A stretch of DNA of 64,000 nucleotides from Chloroflexota bacterium (GTDB lineage Bacteria; Chloroflexota; Dehalococcoidia; Lucifugimonadales; Australimonadaceae): contig VXQP01000081.1 of assembly GCA_009838965.1 (NCBI GenBank), positions 72,014 to 136,013 of the forward strand, in the 5' to 3' direction. The position numbers and the translations under genes are program-made. Positions within the stretch are counted from its first letter, which is position 1. The number at the start of each line of letters is the position of its first letter. The notes beneath the pieces were generated by a model. The model was not told where the DNA came from. It did no database searches and was given only the letters and a program-made list of their open reading frames with translations. Positions 52,382 to 60,891 of the stretch are shown in pieces.

Positions 52382-53332
52382 CTACTGGGCGTTGTGGCGG
52401 AGGTGCTCGACGTAGGCGGCGATGCCGGAGTCGATGTCGTGCTCGGGGGCGTAGCCGACGTCCTCGCCGATGCGCGAGAGGTCCATCACCGGGTTCTGCG
52501 CGTTGGAAGGGGTGCGTCCGGGCTTGAGTGCGGAGCAGACCGCGTCCGGCAGCGCCTTCTGGACGGCCTCGAAGACGCGCTTCGTCGACGTGGCCGCGCC
52601 CGAGCCGATGTTGTAGATGCTGTTGGGCAGCGACTCCGCAGTGTGCACGAGCTGGATGCCGCGCGCGAGGTCGCCCACGTACGTCCAGTCGCCCTCGTCG
52701 TCCTCGTTGATCGAACCGCCGGGCCTGTCGGAGAAGTCGGGGTCCTCGCCCTTGAGTGCGGCGTGGCACATGCGGCTCATGGGGTTGAACATGCTGTAGT
52801 AGTAGGGGCCGTAGATGCTGCCGATGCGGAGGGAGACGACATTGACGCCTGCGCGCCCGGCGTAGTGGAACGCGTGGATCTCCATGCCCTTCTTGAACGC
52901 CTCCACCTGCGTGCCGGAGTAGACGGGTAGGGGCATGTCCTCCCGGAACGGCCCCTCCGAAAGGCTGCCGTAGACGGACGTGGAGCTGGCGAGCGAGACA
53001 CGGCGCATGCCGAGGATGCGCGCCGCCTCCAGCGTGTTCTGCAGTCCGGCGGTGTAGATGCGGTAGTCCTCCTGGGGGCTGATGCCGCGCGCGGGCGGCG
53101 CCGCGAACGAGATGATGCTGTCGACCTTGTGGCGGCTCGCAACGTCCATCACCTCGTAGAGTTTGGTCACGTCCATGCGGTCGACGAACGCGCGGTCGTT
53201 CAGGTGCGGCGTCAGCGCGTCGGGCACCCGGTGGGCGCTGTGCTGCGTGATGACGACGCTCTCGCCGGTGTCCAGCAGTCGCAGCGCGGTGTTCAGTCCG
53301 ATGAATCCCATCCCGCCGATGATCAGGATCAT
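52382..53332 (-). CDS. NAD-dependent epimerase/dehydratase family protein (extended SDR)
   Basis: A 316-residue extended short-chain dehydrogenase. The coenzyme motif is IIGGMGFIGLNTA, and the catalytic Ser/Thr region is SLASSTSVYG. The YxxxK site reads PVYSGTQVEAFKKG, so Tyr138 is followed at +4 by Gln142 instead of Lys. LRIGSIYGPYYY and DWTYVGDLARGIQLV are normal for nucleotide-sugar epimerases. The missing Lys may lower or alter catalysis. It is a single gene convergent with the HTH pair. The substrate may be a nucleotide sugar or a small alcohol. Confidence 0.9.
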   Translation of the reverse strand: MILIIGGMGFIGLNTALRLLDTGESVVITQHSAHRVPDALTPHLNDRAFVDRMDVTKLYEVMDVASRHKVDSIISFAAPPARGISPQEDYRIYTAGLQNTLEAARILGMRRVSLASSTSVYGSLSEGPFREDMPLPVYSGTQVEAFKKGMEIHAFHYAGRAGVNVVSLRIGSIYGPYYYSMFNPMSRMCHAALKGEDPDFSDRPGGSINEDDEGDWTYVGDLARGIQLVHTAESLPNSIYNIGSGAATSTKRVFEAVQKALPDAVCSALKPGRTPSNAQNPVMDLSRIGEDVGYAPEHDIDSGIAAYVEHLRHNAQ

Positions 53333-53423
53333 GTGCTTGTTCTCCTTCTAGGTCGTGACGTTCGGGGCGTCCTCTGTTTTACCACGAGCGGGGGATGTGT
53401 GTGGGCCATAGAGGAGCTTCTAG

Positions 53424-54347
53424 GTGAGAATTGATGACACGAGCAGGTTGTCTAGTTGGCGACACGCTCTGCATACTCGTGTAGTTCGGATACCCAGTGA
53501 GGTTGAGCGCATGCGGAAGACACTGAAATCTACCCCCAAGGGGCTGGCCCTCCAAGATGAATATGGACGTCCGATGGGATTTCCCACTCGCTTGGACTAC
53601 ATTGACCACTTGAAGACGCACGACTTGATTTCAAGCGAATCTGACTTTGTCGCCGATGACAGGCTGACCGAGGCCGTCTACTTGGACTGGCTTCTGCGTC
53701 CCCAGGTTGGATGCGTCTTTGCTCAGGTATTGGCTCGCCCTGTCAATCGCTCTAGAGTAAGGACTGTGGTCGCCCGTGGTGCTTCTGGTGCGGGAGCGCC
53801 CAATGAACTAGCGTTTCAGATCGCTAGCTTGGTGGAGGAATGCGTCCAAGATGCATCTACTGAGGCCCTAAGCGTGTTGATGCCGCAGGTGCTTGATCCG
53901 GAGAACCTTACCGACCTCGTTTGGGCACTAGGTCATCAACCGCGCTGGACTATTGAGCAAGAGCGGCTCTGGCGCAGGAGGCTGATGCTCATTGGCCTTC
54001 GAGCTGAGATTGCGGACAACGTGGTGGCAGAGACGCTTGGCATGGGGCCCTTCAACTTCTTTCCAACTACGCGTCAGTGCCCAGTAACGAGCTTGGAGAT
54101 TCGAACCAAGACTAGGCGAGCAAAGCGAAGCCATCTATCGAAAACGCATCTAGCCGCCCACCTTGCTGACTTACCTATCGACGAGGATGTGCTAAGGCCA
54201 GCAGAATTTGGTGTTCGCTTCAAGAGATTCACTCCGTGGTTGAAAAGGCGAATACTTGGACAGCAAGGAGATTCCCGTGCAAAGGCTGGTGTAACCTACT
54301 CTGTCCCGGTGGCCATCTGGTCTTCCCTTAAGATGAGTGACCCATAG
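53424..54347 (+). CDS. Hypothetical protein of AT-richer cassette
   Basis: A 307-residue basic, soluble protein of no family I recognise. It has KSTPKGLALQDEYGRPMGFP near the N-terminus, a helical middle (ELAFQIASLVEECVQ) and a basic C-terminal third (RTKTRRAKRSHLSKTHLA), suggesting nucleic-acid contact. The start is GTG 53424, seven bases after GAGGAG. Base composition is clearly lower in GC than the core genes. The last 20 bases overlap the convergent DHH gene. With DUF488 and DHH it forms a compact accessory unit. Confidence 0.65.
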   Translation: MRIDDTSRLSSWRHALHTRVVRIPSEVERMRKTLKSTPKGLALQDEYGRPMGFPTRLDYIDHLKTHDLISSESDFVADDRLTEAVYLDWLLRPQVGCVFAQVLARPVNRSRVRTVVARGASGAGAPNELAFQIASLVEECVQDASTEALSVLMPQVLDPENLTDLVWALGHQPRWTIEQERLWRRRLMLIGLRAEIADNVVAETLGMGPFNFFPTTRQCPVTSLEIRTKTRRAKRSHLSKTHLAAHLADLPIDEDVLRPAEFGVRFKRFTPWLKRRILGQQGDSRAKAGVTYSVPVAIWSSLKMSDP

Positions 54348-55017
54348 CATGTTCGAGTAGCGGACTAGCCTCACTGGAAAGACAGCGAAAACCACGGACA
54401 GAGCGGTGCATCGCGCAGTCCTCGTCGCCGAGTGCCTCAAAGAAATCCCACTGCCGTTCTTCAATTAGCTTAAGCAGTATTTCGCCAGCAGTTCCTCTAA
54501 CGTGTGCGGCTGCGCGTTTGACACCGAGTGCTCGCTTCCTCAATGTTGGCGTCGAAACGATCCTTGTCGGCGAACCGTCGCACAGGGCTGCCACTTCCAT
54601 AAGGTCCGGGTTCGGGATGCCCAAGCAACAATCATAGGGGTCGTCTACTTCAAACAACAAGACATTGTCCCGTGGACATTCAGGCTGGGTAAAGGGATGG
54701 TGGTCTATTGCGATGAATTGTTTCTTGTCTTCTCGATCAGACACTTGCAGGAGCCGAGACAGAGATTCTGAGGGATTTCTAAATCTAAAGGCAATGTCTA
54801 CGAAGACTATCAAGTCATACTCATGCAGGTCAAACTCATGTAGATGCTCCCAGAATCTATAGTTACGCGTTTTGGGAGATACCAAAGTCGTAACAGCCAA
54901 TCCTCTCTCTACCAAGTAGTGGCGAGTCTGCTCAGCAGCCAAGTGGCCATCCGCATCTGCGTGGCCAAACACTATTGCTGAACTGCAAGACGTTGGAATG
55001 CTGATGTTGTTTGTCAA
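54328..55017 (-). CDS. DHH-superfamily phosphoesterase-like protein
   Basis: A 229-residue protein with DHH-family metal motifs: FGHADADGH (His19, Asp21, Asp23), LIVFVDIAF (Asp74) and IAIDHHPF (Asp105-His106-His107). These bind Mn2+ in RecJ, NrnA and cyclic-di-AMP phosphodiesterases. It is shorter than those enzymes and has no clear DHHA1 domain. ATG 55017 overlaps the DUF488 stop by four bases (ATGA). Possible substrates are short oligonucleotides or cyclic dinucleotides; the small size makes a dedicated accessory nuclease likely. GC is low, as in its neighbours. Confidence 0.82.
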   Translation of the reverse strand: MTNNISIPTSCSSAIVFGHADADGHLAAEQTRHYLVERGLAVTTLVSPKTRNYRFWEHLHEFDLHEYDLIVFVDIAFRFRNPSESLSRLLQVSDREDKKQFIAIDHHPFTQPECPRDNVLLFEVDDPYDCCLGIPNPDLMEVAALCDGSPTRIVSTPTLRKRALGVKRAAAHVRGTAGEILLKLIEERQWDFFEALGDEDCAMHRSVRGFRCLSSEASPLLEHAMGHSS

Positions 55018-55568
55018 CTACGTCTTCCGCGTCGAATTCGTTTGGGCGATACCCATGTGAGGTCTTCCCCGTCTGATTCAAAGAGCGGCATACGTAGGTC
55101 CACTCGTTCAACCATTTGGGTAGCGTCTTGGACTGTGCCATCACGCCGAATGTGCAAGACCTCCAAATCCCGTTCTACTAGCATCCGCGCCAAGAGAGGA
55201 TGACGATGGCATAGTGCGGGGTCTTCCTCGGTACACATCAATGCGAGCCGTTGCTGCTCGCTTGCATCAACAACCTGGCCAATGCCACGACGAAATTCTG
55301 GGAGCGCAGCCACTCGCTCGTATGCCACTCGGCCACCCACATAGAACTCGTCAGGATTCGGATGGCCTCCAAGGCTGTCTCCCAGATAGAGATACCTGAT
55401 GCCAAGACGTGCAAGTCGATCGTCGAGCGGCTCACGATTGAAGTGACGAAAGCGTGAATACGGGTTCGACCTGACATCTACAAGGCACTCGATATTGTGC
55501 TTTGTCAGTAGCGCAAAAAACTCAGCCGCCGGCTGATTCGAATGCCCAATGGTGAATACCGTTGGCAT
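55014..55568 (-). CDS. DUF488 family protein
   Basis: A 184-residue DUF488 protein. Motifs are VFTIGHSNQPAAEFFALL, ECLVDVRSNPYSRF and MCTEEDPALCHRH (the C...CHR signature). DUF488 has no firmly established biochemical role; it appears in accessory and defence-type loci. It is translationally coupled to the DHH gene. It lies in the AT-richer cassette. The first codon is ATG 55568. Confidence 0.9.
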   Translation of the reverse strand: MPTVFTIGHSNQPAAEFFALLTKHNIECLVDVRSNPYSRFRHFNREPLDDRLARLGIRYLYLGDSLGGHPNPDEFYVGGRVAYERVAALPEFRRGIGQVVDASEQQRLALMCTEEDPALCHRHPLLARMLVERDLEVLHIRRDGTVQDATQMVERVDLRMPLFESDGEDLTWVSPKRIRRGRRS

Positions 55569-55651
55569 GACCCGCCCTCATTAGGTGGTGATGCAGTCTA
55601 GTGGTGGTAGGTAGGCTCCTCAATGAGATAGGGGTGACAGTTGTGACGTAG

Positions 55652-55668
55652 GAGGCGCATTACGCCTC
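55652..55668. promoter_or_regulatory. Short perfect hairpin GAGGCG-CATTA-CGCCTC
   Basis: GAGGCG and CGCCTC are separated by five bases in the gap between divergent DUF488 and GNAT genes. It may be a promoter-region element or a weak structural repeat. Evidence is the palindrome alone. Confidence 0.3.
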
Positions 55669-55688
55669 GGCGCCCAGTGGTCGGCTAT

Positions 55689-55706
55689 CCTGTACGTGAG
55701 TACAGG
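55689..55706. promoter_or_regulatory. Palindrome CCTGTAC-GTGA-GTACAGG before GNAT gene
   Basis: A perfect 7-bp inverted repeat with a four-base loop lies seven bases before ATG 55714. A protein bound here would cover the ribosome-binding region or promoter of the acetyltransferase gene. As RNA it is a hairpin that could mask the start. Confidence 0.45.
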
Positions 55707-55713
55707 CGAACCC

Positions 55714-56193
55714 ATGACCGAAGCCAGCTACAGACTCATACGGGCGGGAGAAGAGGAGGAGCTTCACAGCCTCGTGATGCGTGCCTTCGACGAGTTCGTC
55801 GCGCCGGACTTGCCGGAAGGTGGCAGAGAGCACTTCAACGAGTACGCGTCGCCTGCCCGGCTGGGCGCGCCGGAACGCCGGCAGGAGACCGTCGTCGCCG
55901 TCAGCGAGGGGCGGTCGGTGGGGGTAGGCCGCGTCGGGCGCCGGTACGAGGTCCCTCACATCGACCTGCTGTTCGTCGAGAAGGAGATGCACGGGCAAGG
56001 CGTTGGGCGGGAGATCGTGAAACGGTTGCTGGAGGTTGCGCGCGGGAACGACCCGGCCGCCGAGCGCCTCACGGTCAATGCTACCCGCTATGCGGTGCCG
56101 TCCTACGCACGGGTGGGGTTCGCGGCGAGCGGGGAGGAGCGCGTCATGGCCGGCATCATCTCGACGCCGATGGAGATTGCGCTGGGGGACTAA
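55714..56193 (+). CDS. GNAT family N-acetyltransferase
   Basis: A 159-residue GNAT fold protein. The acetyl-CoA pyrophosphate loop is EKEMHGQGVGREIVKRLLE (motif Q/RxxGxG/A), and LTVNATRYAVPSYARVGFA is the usual fourth beta strand. The ORF track begins at GTG 55696; ATG 55714 is used because that GTG lies inside a palindrome. Neither has a good ribosome-binding site. The stop overlaps the convergent MFS stop (CTAA). Acceptor substrate unknown. Confidence 0.85.
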   Translation: MTEASYRLIRAGEEEELHSLVMRAFDEFVAPDLPEGGREHFNEYASPARLGAPERRQETVVAVSEGRSVGVGRVGRRYEVPHIDLLFVEKEMHGQGVGREIVKRLLEVARGNDPAAERLTVNATRYAVPSYARVGFAASGEERVMAGIISTPMEIALGD

Positions 56194-57497
56194 CCCGACG
56201 CTCTTGCTTCCTCGCGGGCGTTGGCTTCCTCGACGAGGCGGTGGATGCCCCTGACCTGGCCGCTGAACGCGAACGCGAGGAGGGTGACGACGATGACGGC
56301 TCCGCCGCCGAGGGCTATGGCGAACGGGGTGCTCGTGTACTGGGCGATGAAGCCCGCCTGCAGCGCGCCGAGCGGCGCAAGGCTCCACATGACGCCGCGC
56401 AGCCCCATGACTCGCCCACGGAACTCCGTCGGGACGAGCAGGTTGAGCAGGGTGTTGGAGGCCGTCTGGAATACGGCGTAGAGCCCGCCGCTCGCGGCTG
56501 CCATCGCCAGCGCGAACCAGTACCACTGCATCTCGCCGTTGACGCCGAAGAGCAGCACGGACAGTCCGAGCAGGCCCGCGCCGCCGCCCAGCATCCATGC
56601 CTTGCTCTGCTGCTGGCCGAAGGACGCCGAGAGGAAGATGCCGGTGAGCCCGCCGACGCCGCTCGCGGTCTGGAGCAAGCCGAGTCCCTCCGGCCCCAGC
56701 CCCAGCACGTCCGCGGCGAACGCGGGCAGCAGCCACTGGTAGGAGAGGCCGAAGTAGCCGATGGAGAAGCTCATCATGAGCAGGATGAGGAAGATGCGGT
56801 TCCGCACGACGAAGCCGAGCCCGTCCGCGATGTCGTGCAGGACGGTGCGTCCCGTCGCGCGCCGCATCTCCGGCAGCGTGATGGTGACGATCGCGATGGC
56901 CATCGCGGCGAACCCCGCCGCGATGAGGTAGAGCGCAACCGCCGCGCCGAGGTGGAAGTCGCCCGTGATACCGCCGACGATGGCGATGGGCATCGCCCCG
57001 ACCATCGGTGAGAAGACGCGGGTGCCATTCCAGACGCCCTGGTTCAGCGCGGTGGCGAACATGAACTGCTGCCGCTCGACGAGCGCGGGCCAGACGACGC
57101 GGCGTGCGGGCTGGTCGAGCGACGTGGAGATGCCGATGAGGAATGCCGAGGCCACGATGTGCCAGACCTCGACCCGTCCGATCAGCACGAGCGTCGCCAG
57201 GATCGCGATGACCAGAGTGGCGACGCCCTCGCCGATCACGATGAGGCGCCGGGGGTCCAGCCGGTCGGCGAGCGCTCCCGCAAGGAGGTTGAAGACGATG
57301 GCGGGAACGGCCTGCGCCGCGGCGACGTACCCGAGGACGACCACCTCGCCGGTGATGTCGTAGAGCAGCCAGCCCTGGGCCGTCATGAGCGCCTGCTGCG
57401 ACGTGACGCTTCCGACGAGGCCGAGCCAGTAACGGCGGTAGTCCCGCCGTCGCAGGACGACGAGGAACTCGAAGCGTCGGGCAAGGAAATCGCGCAC
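56190..57497 (-). CDS. MFS transporter (MFS_3/EntS-like)
   Basis: A 435-residue permease with about 12 helices. Family features include RRYWLGLVGSVTSQQALMTA, LLAGALADRLDPRRLIVIGE (motif A) and DQPARRVVWPALVERQQFMFA, typical of the enterobactin-exporter/macrolide-efflux branch. The start is GTG 57497. It lies between a haloalkane dehalogenase gene and a GNAT and could be an exporter. The substrate cannot be told. Confidence 0.9.
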   Translation of the reverse strand: MRDFLARRFEFLVVLRRRDYRRYWLGLVGSVTSQQALMTAQGWLLYDITGEVVVLGYVAAAQAVPAIVFNLLAGALADRLDPRRLIVIGEGVATLVIAILATLVLIGRVEVWHIVASAFLIGISTSLDQPARRVVWPALVERQQFMFATALNQGVWNGTRVFSPMVGAMPIAIVGGITGDFHLGAAVALYLIAAGFAAMAIAIVTITLPEMRRATGRTVLHDIADGLGFVVRNRIFLILLMMSFSIGYFGLSYQWLLPAFAADVLGLGPEGLGLLQTASGVGGLTGIFLSASFGQQQSKAWMLGGGAGLLGLSVLLFGVNGEMQWYWFALAMAAASGGLYAVFQTASNTLLNLLVPTEFRGRVMGLRGVMWSLAPLGALQAGFIAQYTSTPFAIALGGGAVIVVTLLAFAFSGQVRGIHRLVEEANAREEARASG

Positions 57498-57536
57498 GGG
57501 GCTACGTTACGCCCGTTCCGGTGTGCCGTCGAGGAT

Positions 57537-58403
57537 TCAGAGGGACGCGTACCACGTGGCGAGCGCCTGTCCGACCTCGTCCGGCGAGTCCTCCTGGACG
57601 AAGTGCAGGCCGCGCACGGTCACCTCGCGCTGGTTGGGCCACGTCCGGCAGAACTCGCGCTGCGCGCCCGTGAGGATGATGCCGGGCTCGGCGTTGACGA
57701 ACAGTTTCGGCAGGCCGCTGGCGGCGAGCCAGTCCGCGTAGCGCTGCACCAGCGCGACCACGTCGGCGGGCTCGCCGTCGAGCGGTATCTGCCGGGGCCA
57801 TGTGAGTGTGGTACGCCGCGACTCGCCCGGCTCCAGGTAGGGGCGGCGGTAGACCGCGAACTCCTCCTCGGTGAGGGTGCGCATGATGCTGGCGGGCAGG
57901 ACGCGCTCCACGAAGACGTTCTTCTGCAGGACGATCTCCTCGCCCGCCGGAGAGCGCATCGCCTGGAAGATGTTCCGCGCCTGCTCCGGCCACTCGTCCC
58001 ACGTCATCGGGCGGACGATGCCCTCCATATAGGCCACGCCTTTCACCCGATCGGGGTGGCGGCACGCCCAGTCGAAGCCGAGCGCCGAGCCCCAGTCGTG
58101 TCCGACGAGCACGACGTGCCCGGTGAGGCCAAGGGCGTCGAACCATGCGTCGAGGTAGCGTGCGTGGTCGGCGAAGCGGTACGAGCCGCCGGGCGCCTTG
58201 CCGGAGTCGCCCATGCCGATGAGGTCGGGAGCGAGACAGCGCGCCTGTCCGGACAGATGCGGGATGACGTTGCGCCACAGGTAGGACGAGGTGGGGTTTC
58301 CGTGCAGGAAGACGACGGGGTCGCCGTCGCCAGTGTCGACGTACGTCATCTCGCTGTCGAGGACGTCGACAGTGCGCCGGAGATGCGGGTCTGTTGCGGT
58401 CAC
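57537..58403 (-). CDS. Haloalkane dehalogenase (alpha/beta hydrolase)
   Basis: A 288-residue alpha/beta hydrolase with all five residues of a haloalkane dehalogenase: nucleophile Asp103 and halide-binding Trp104 ([12 protein letters not shown]), halide-binding Asn36 (FLHGNPTSS), acid Glu127 (AYMEGIVRP) and base His266 (GLHFVQED). The Glu position places it with the DhaA/LinB (HLD-II) type. It releases halide from short haloalkanes, giving an alcohol. The start is GTG 58403. It stands 40 bases from the MFS gene, on the same strand. Natural substrates in a marine setting could be brominated or chlorinated alkanes (inference). Confidence 0.93.
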   Translation of the reverse strand: MTATDPHLRRTVDVLDSEMTYVDTGDGDPVVFLHGNPTSSYLWRNVIPHLSGQARCLAPDLIGMGDSGKAPGGSYRFADHARYLDAWFDALGLTGHVVLVGHDWGSALGFDWACRHPDRVKGVAYMEGIVRPMTWDEWPEQARNIFQAMRSPAGEEIVLQKNVFVERVLPASIMRTLTEEEFAVYRRPYLEPGESRRTTLTWPRQIPLDGEPADVVALVQRYADWLAASGLPKLFVNAEPGIILTGAQREFCRTWPNQREVTVRGLHFVQEDSPDEVGQALATWYASL

Positions 58404-58507
58404 GGGTGTCCCTTTCGCGACACCAATACTACAGGGTGAAGGTGTAAGCTCACGCTGTGTTCGGCGTCGTGGGCATAGTCACCTCCTCCCCGAGCGAGAG
58501 GCGCTAG

Positions 58508-59854
58508 ATGGACGACCGGTTCGCGGGGTTCCCGCGCAGGCGCGTCATCTGGGGGCAGTACTTCATGTCCTTCTCCTGGAGCCTCGGCCTCTGGGCAGCG
58601 GTGCCGGTCGTGCCCATCCTCTCGCTGCAGCTGAACGAGAACATCGCGCTGGCCGGGCTGGTGGTCTCGATAGGCGGCGCAGGGCGGTTCTTCGTGAGCT
58701 ACATCACAGGGGCGATGCTTGACCGGTTCGGGCGGCGGGGCGTGGGGGCCATCGGCATATTCATCCGCATGGTGTTCTCGTTCCTGGAGGGGATATCGCC
58801 AACCTACTTCGCGCTCGTTGCTTTCCGGTTCGGGTCAGGCATAGGCACCTCGATATGGGGGACGGCGCACCAGACAATCACGGCGGACGTCTCCACAGCC
58901 GAGGACCGCGGGCGCATCAGCGGACGCAAGCAGGGTTGGGCGCAGTTCGGCGCCATCGTGGGCCCGGTGGTGGGCGGCGCGGCATGGGCGATAACGGGAG
59001 ACATCCGTGTACCGTTCTTTATCAACGGTTTCAGCAAGATGGCCTGCCTCATCGTGATGCTCTTCATCATGGTGGAGACGCGGCATCTGTCGGCGCGCAC
59101 CGCTCCGGCTCAGGCGGTATCTCCGGAGCCCGCCCGGACGGTGACTCACCCTGCGATGCTGCGCGGAGCCGGGTACCTGAGCCGTTTCTACATCCGGGTG
59201 GGCATGGCCGCCGTCCGCCTGGGCGGTGCGCCATCGGCGATACCGTCCATGGCCGCTACGGGACTCCTCTACGCGCTCATCGGGATGTTCGCGGTGAACC
59301 TGATGCGGGCGACGGTGCAGGACCTGACGCTGCCGGTGTACGTGGAGGATGTGCTGGGGCTGGCGAAATCGCACCTGGGCATCGTGATAGCGGCGATGGG
59401 AGTCGGCGGTTTGGTGACCTCGGTGGCGGGGGGATGGGCGACGGACCGGTGGGGCGTGCAGACCGCGCTCGTGCCGGGGGCGCTTGCGGCCGCTGCCGGC
59501 CTTGCGCTGACGGCACAGGGTCCCGGTCTGGTCGGCATAGTGTTGCTGGCGGCGGTGCTCGGCGGAGCAGCCGGTCTCGTCATGGTCGGTACGCAGGCAT
59601 TCTCGATCGACGTTTCGCCGCCCGGGGCGCGGGGGCGGTTCTTCGGGCAGACGCATGCCGCCGGGCACCTCGCTGTGTTCCTGGGGCCGTTCGCGGTCGG
59701 CGGTGTCGCGGATATCTACGGGCTGGAGACGGCGTTCTACGTCATCGGCGCGGTGTTCCTGCTCATGGCGCCGGTCGGCGTGCTAATGGGAATCGTGGGC
59801 CCGCGTGTGCGTGCGCGGTACGAGCAGGAGGCAGCTGCGGCTCAGGTATCCTGA
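58508..59854 (+). CDS. MFS transporter
   Basis: A 448-residue major facilitator with 12 helices, motif A-like GAMLDRFGRRGVGAIG, a cytoplasmic loop near residue 200 (ARTAPAQAVSPEPARTV) and a second-half repeat GGWATDRWGVQTALVPG. ATG 58508 begins MDDRFAGFPRRRV. It is divergent from the dehalogenase gene and followed by a methyltransferase after about 55 bases. Substrate unknown. Confidence 0.9.
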   Translation: MDDRFAGFPRRRVIWGQYFMSFSWSLGLWAAVPVVPILSLQLNENIALAGLVVSIGGAGRFFVSYITGAMLDRFGRRGVGAIGIFIRMVFSFLEGISPTYFALVAFRFGSGIGTSIWGTAHQTITADVSTAEDRGRISGRKQGWAQFGAIVGPVVGGAAWAITGDIRVPFFINGFSKMACLIVMLFIMVETRHLSARTAPAQAVSPEPARTVTHPAMLRGAGYLSRFYIRVGMAAVRLGGAPSAIPSMAATGLLYALIGMFAVNLMRATVQDLTLPVYVEDVLGLAKSHLGIVIAAMGVGGLVTSVAGGWATDRWGVQTALVPGALAAAAGLALTAQGPGLVGIVLLAAVLGGAAGLVMVGTQAFSIDVSPPGARGRFFGQTHAAGHLAVFLGPFAVGGVADIYGLETAFYVIGAVFLLMAPVGVLMGIVGPRVRARYEQEAAAAQVS

Positions 59855-59908
59855 TACGTGCATGGGCATGCCATTGCTGCATCCAGCCGCATGGAAGGAG
59901 ACCTGACC

Positions 59909-60757
59909 GTGACTGACCATCCCACACTCGGCGATTTCATACTCGGCTTCGAGGGCCTCGGCATCATGCGCTCCTGGACGCTGGACCCGGTAGGCGTCAA
60001 GGCGCGGGTCCGGAGCATCGTCGAGATGGCAGGTCGCCTCGACGAAGAGCCCTGGTCGAGTCCCGTCGTCGTGGGCGAACGGACGGTCACGGACGGGTAC
60101 GCCGAGTGGGCCGCCGTCTACGACGCCCCGAACAATCCGGTGCTGCTCGCCGAGGAGCCGGTCGTGCACGAGATGGTCGCGCGCTATCCGACCGGCGATG
60201 CGCTCGACGCGGCCTGCGGCACCGGCCGGCACGCCGAGCACCTGGCGGCGGCAGGTCACCGGGTGGTCGGTGTCGACGCCACGCCTGAGATGCTGGAGCA
60301 AGCCAGTACGAAGGTCCCCGCCGCGCGGTTCGAGACCGGTGACCTCACGGCACTTCCGCTGCCCGACGACGCGGTGGACCTCGCCGTCTGCTCGTTCGCG
60401 CTCACCCACTGCGCCGACCTCGGCCCACCGGTCAGCGAACTCGCGCGCGTGGTGCGGCCCGGCGGGCACGTGGTGATCTCCGACGCCCATCCGTTCTCGG
60501 TGATCCTCGGCGCACAGGCCCGCTACCGGCCCGTCGACGCCGAACGCGGGTTCATCAGGAACCACGTCCACCTGGCATCGGACTACCTCGGGGCGTTCCA
60601 GGCCGCGGGACTGGACGTCGTGCGCTGCGTTGAGCCGCTCTGGGGCGAGCAGGAGATCGCCACGTTCGAGTTCGCGCAGGACTTCCCCGACATGCTGGAC
60701 GCCGCAGTGAAGGGTCTGCCCATCGTCGTCGTGTGGGAGCTGGAGAAGCGCGCGTAA
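59909..60757 (+). CDS. Class I SAM-dependent methyltransferase
   Basis: A 282-residue methyltransferase. Motif I is ALDAACGTGRHAEHLAAAGHRVVG with acidic end VDATPEMLEQ, and motif II/III are LPDDAVDLAVCSFALTHCAD and ARVVRPGGHVVISDAHPF. GTG 59909 follows AAGGAG by eight bases; the ORF-track start at 59858 lacks one. The N-terminal 80 residues are an additional helical segment. The target, small molecule or other, is unknown. Confidence 0.9.
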   Translation: MTDHPTLGDFILGFEGLGIMRSWTLDPVGVKARVRSIVEMAGRLDEEPWSSPVVVGERTVTDGYAEWAAVYDAPNNPVLLAEEPVVHEMVARYPTGDALDAACGTGRHAEHLAAAGHRVVGVDATPEMLEQASTKVPAARFETGDLTALPLPDDAVDLAVCSFALTHCADLGPPVSELARVVRPGGHVVISDAHPFSVILGAQARYRPVDAERGFIRNHVHLASDYLGAFQAAGLDVVRCVEPLWGEQEIATFEFAQDFPDMLDAAVKGLPIVVVWELEKRA

Positions 60758-60770
60758 CGCCGCCCCGATT

Positions 60771-60890
60771 CACCCTCACCCTCACCCTCTCCCCTCAAGG
60801 GAGAGGGGATCAGACCCCCTGAGAGATGTTTCGACTCCGCTGCGCTCCGCTCAACATGACATCATGCGAGGGTCTTCTCAAGGGAGAGGG
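60771..60890. repeat. Degenerate intergenic repeat with bidirectional terminator-like hairpin
   Basis: The gap between two convergent genes holds CACCCTCACCCTC, the hairpin CCCTCTCCC-ctcaa-GGGAGAGGG (60785-60807), TTCGACTCCGCTGCGCTCCG and a second partial copy CTTCTCAAGGGAGAGGGATCA. The hairpin between convergent stops could end transcription from both sides. The pieces resemble those near 30.48 and 51.3 kb. Confidence 0.55.
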
Positions 60891-60891
60891 A

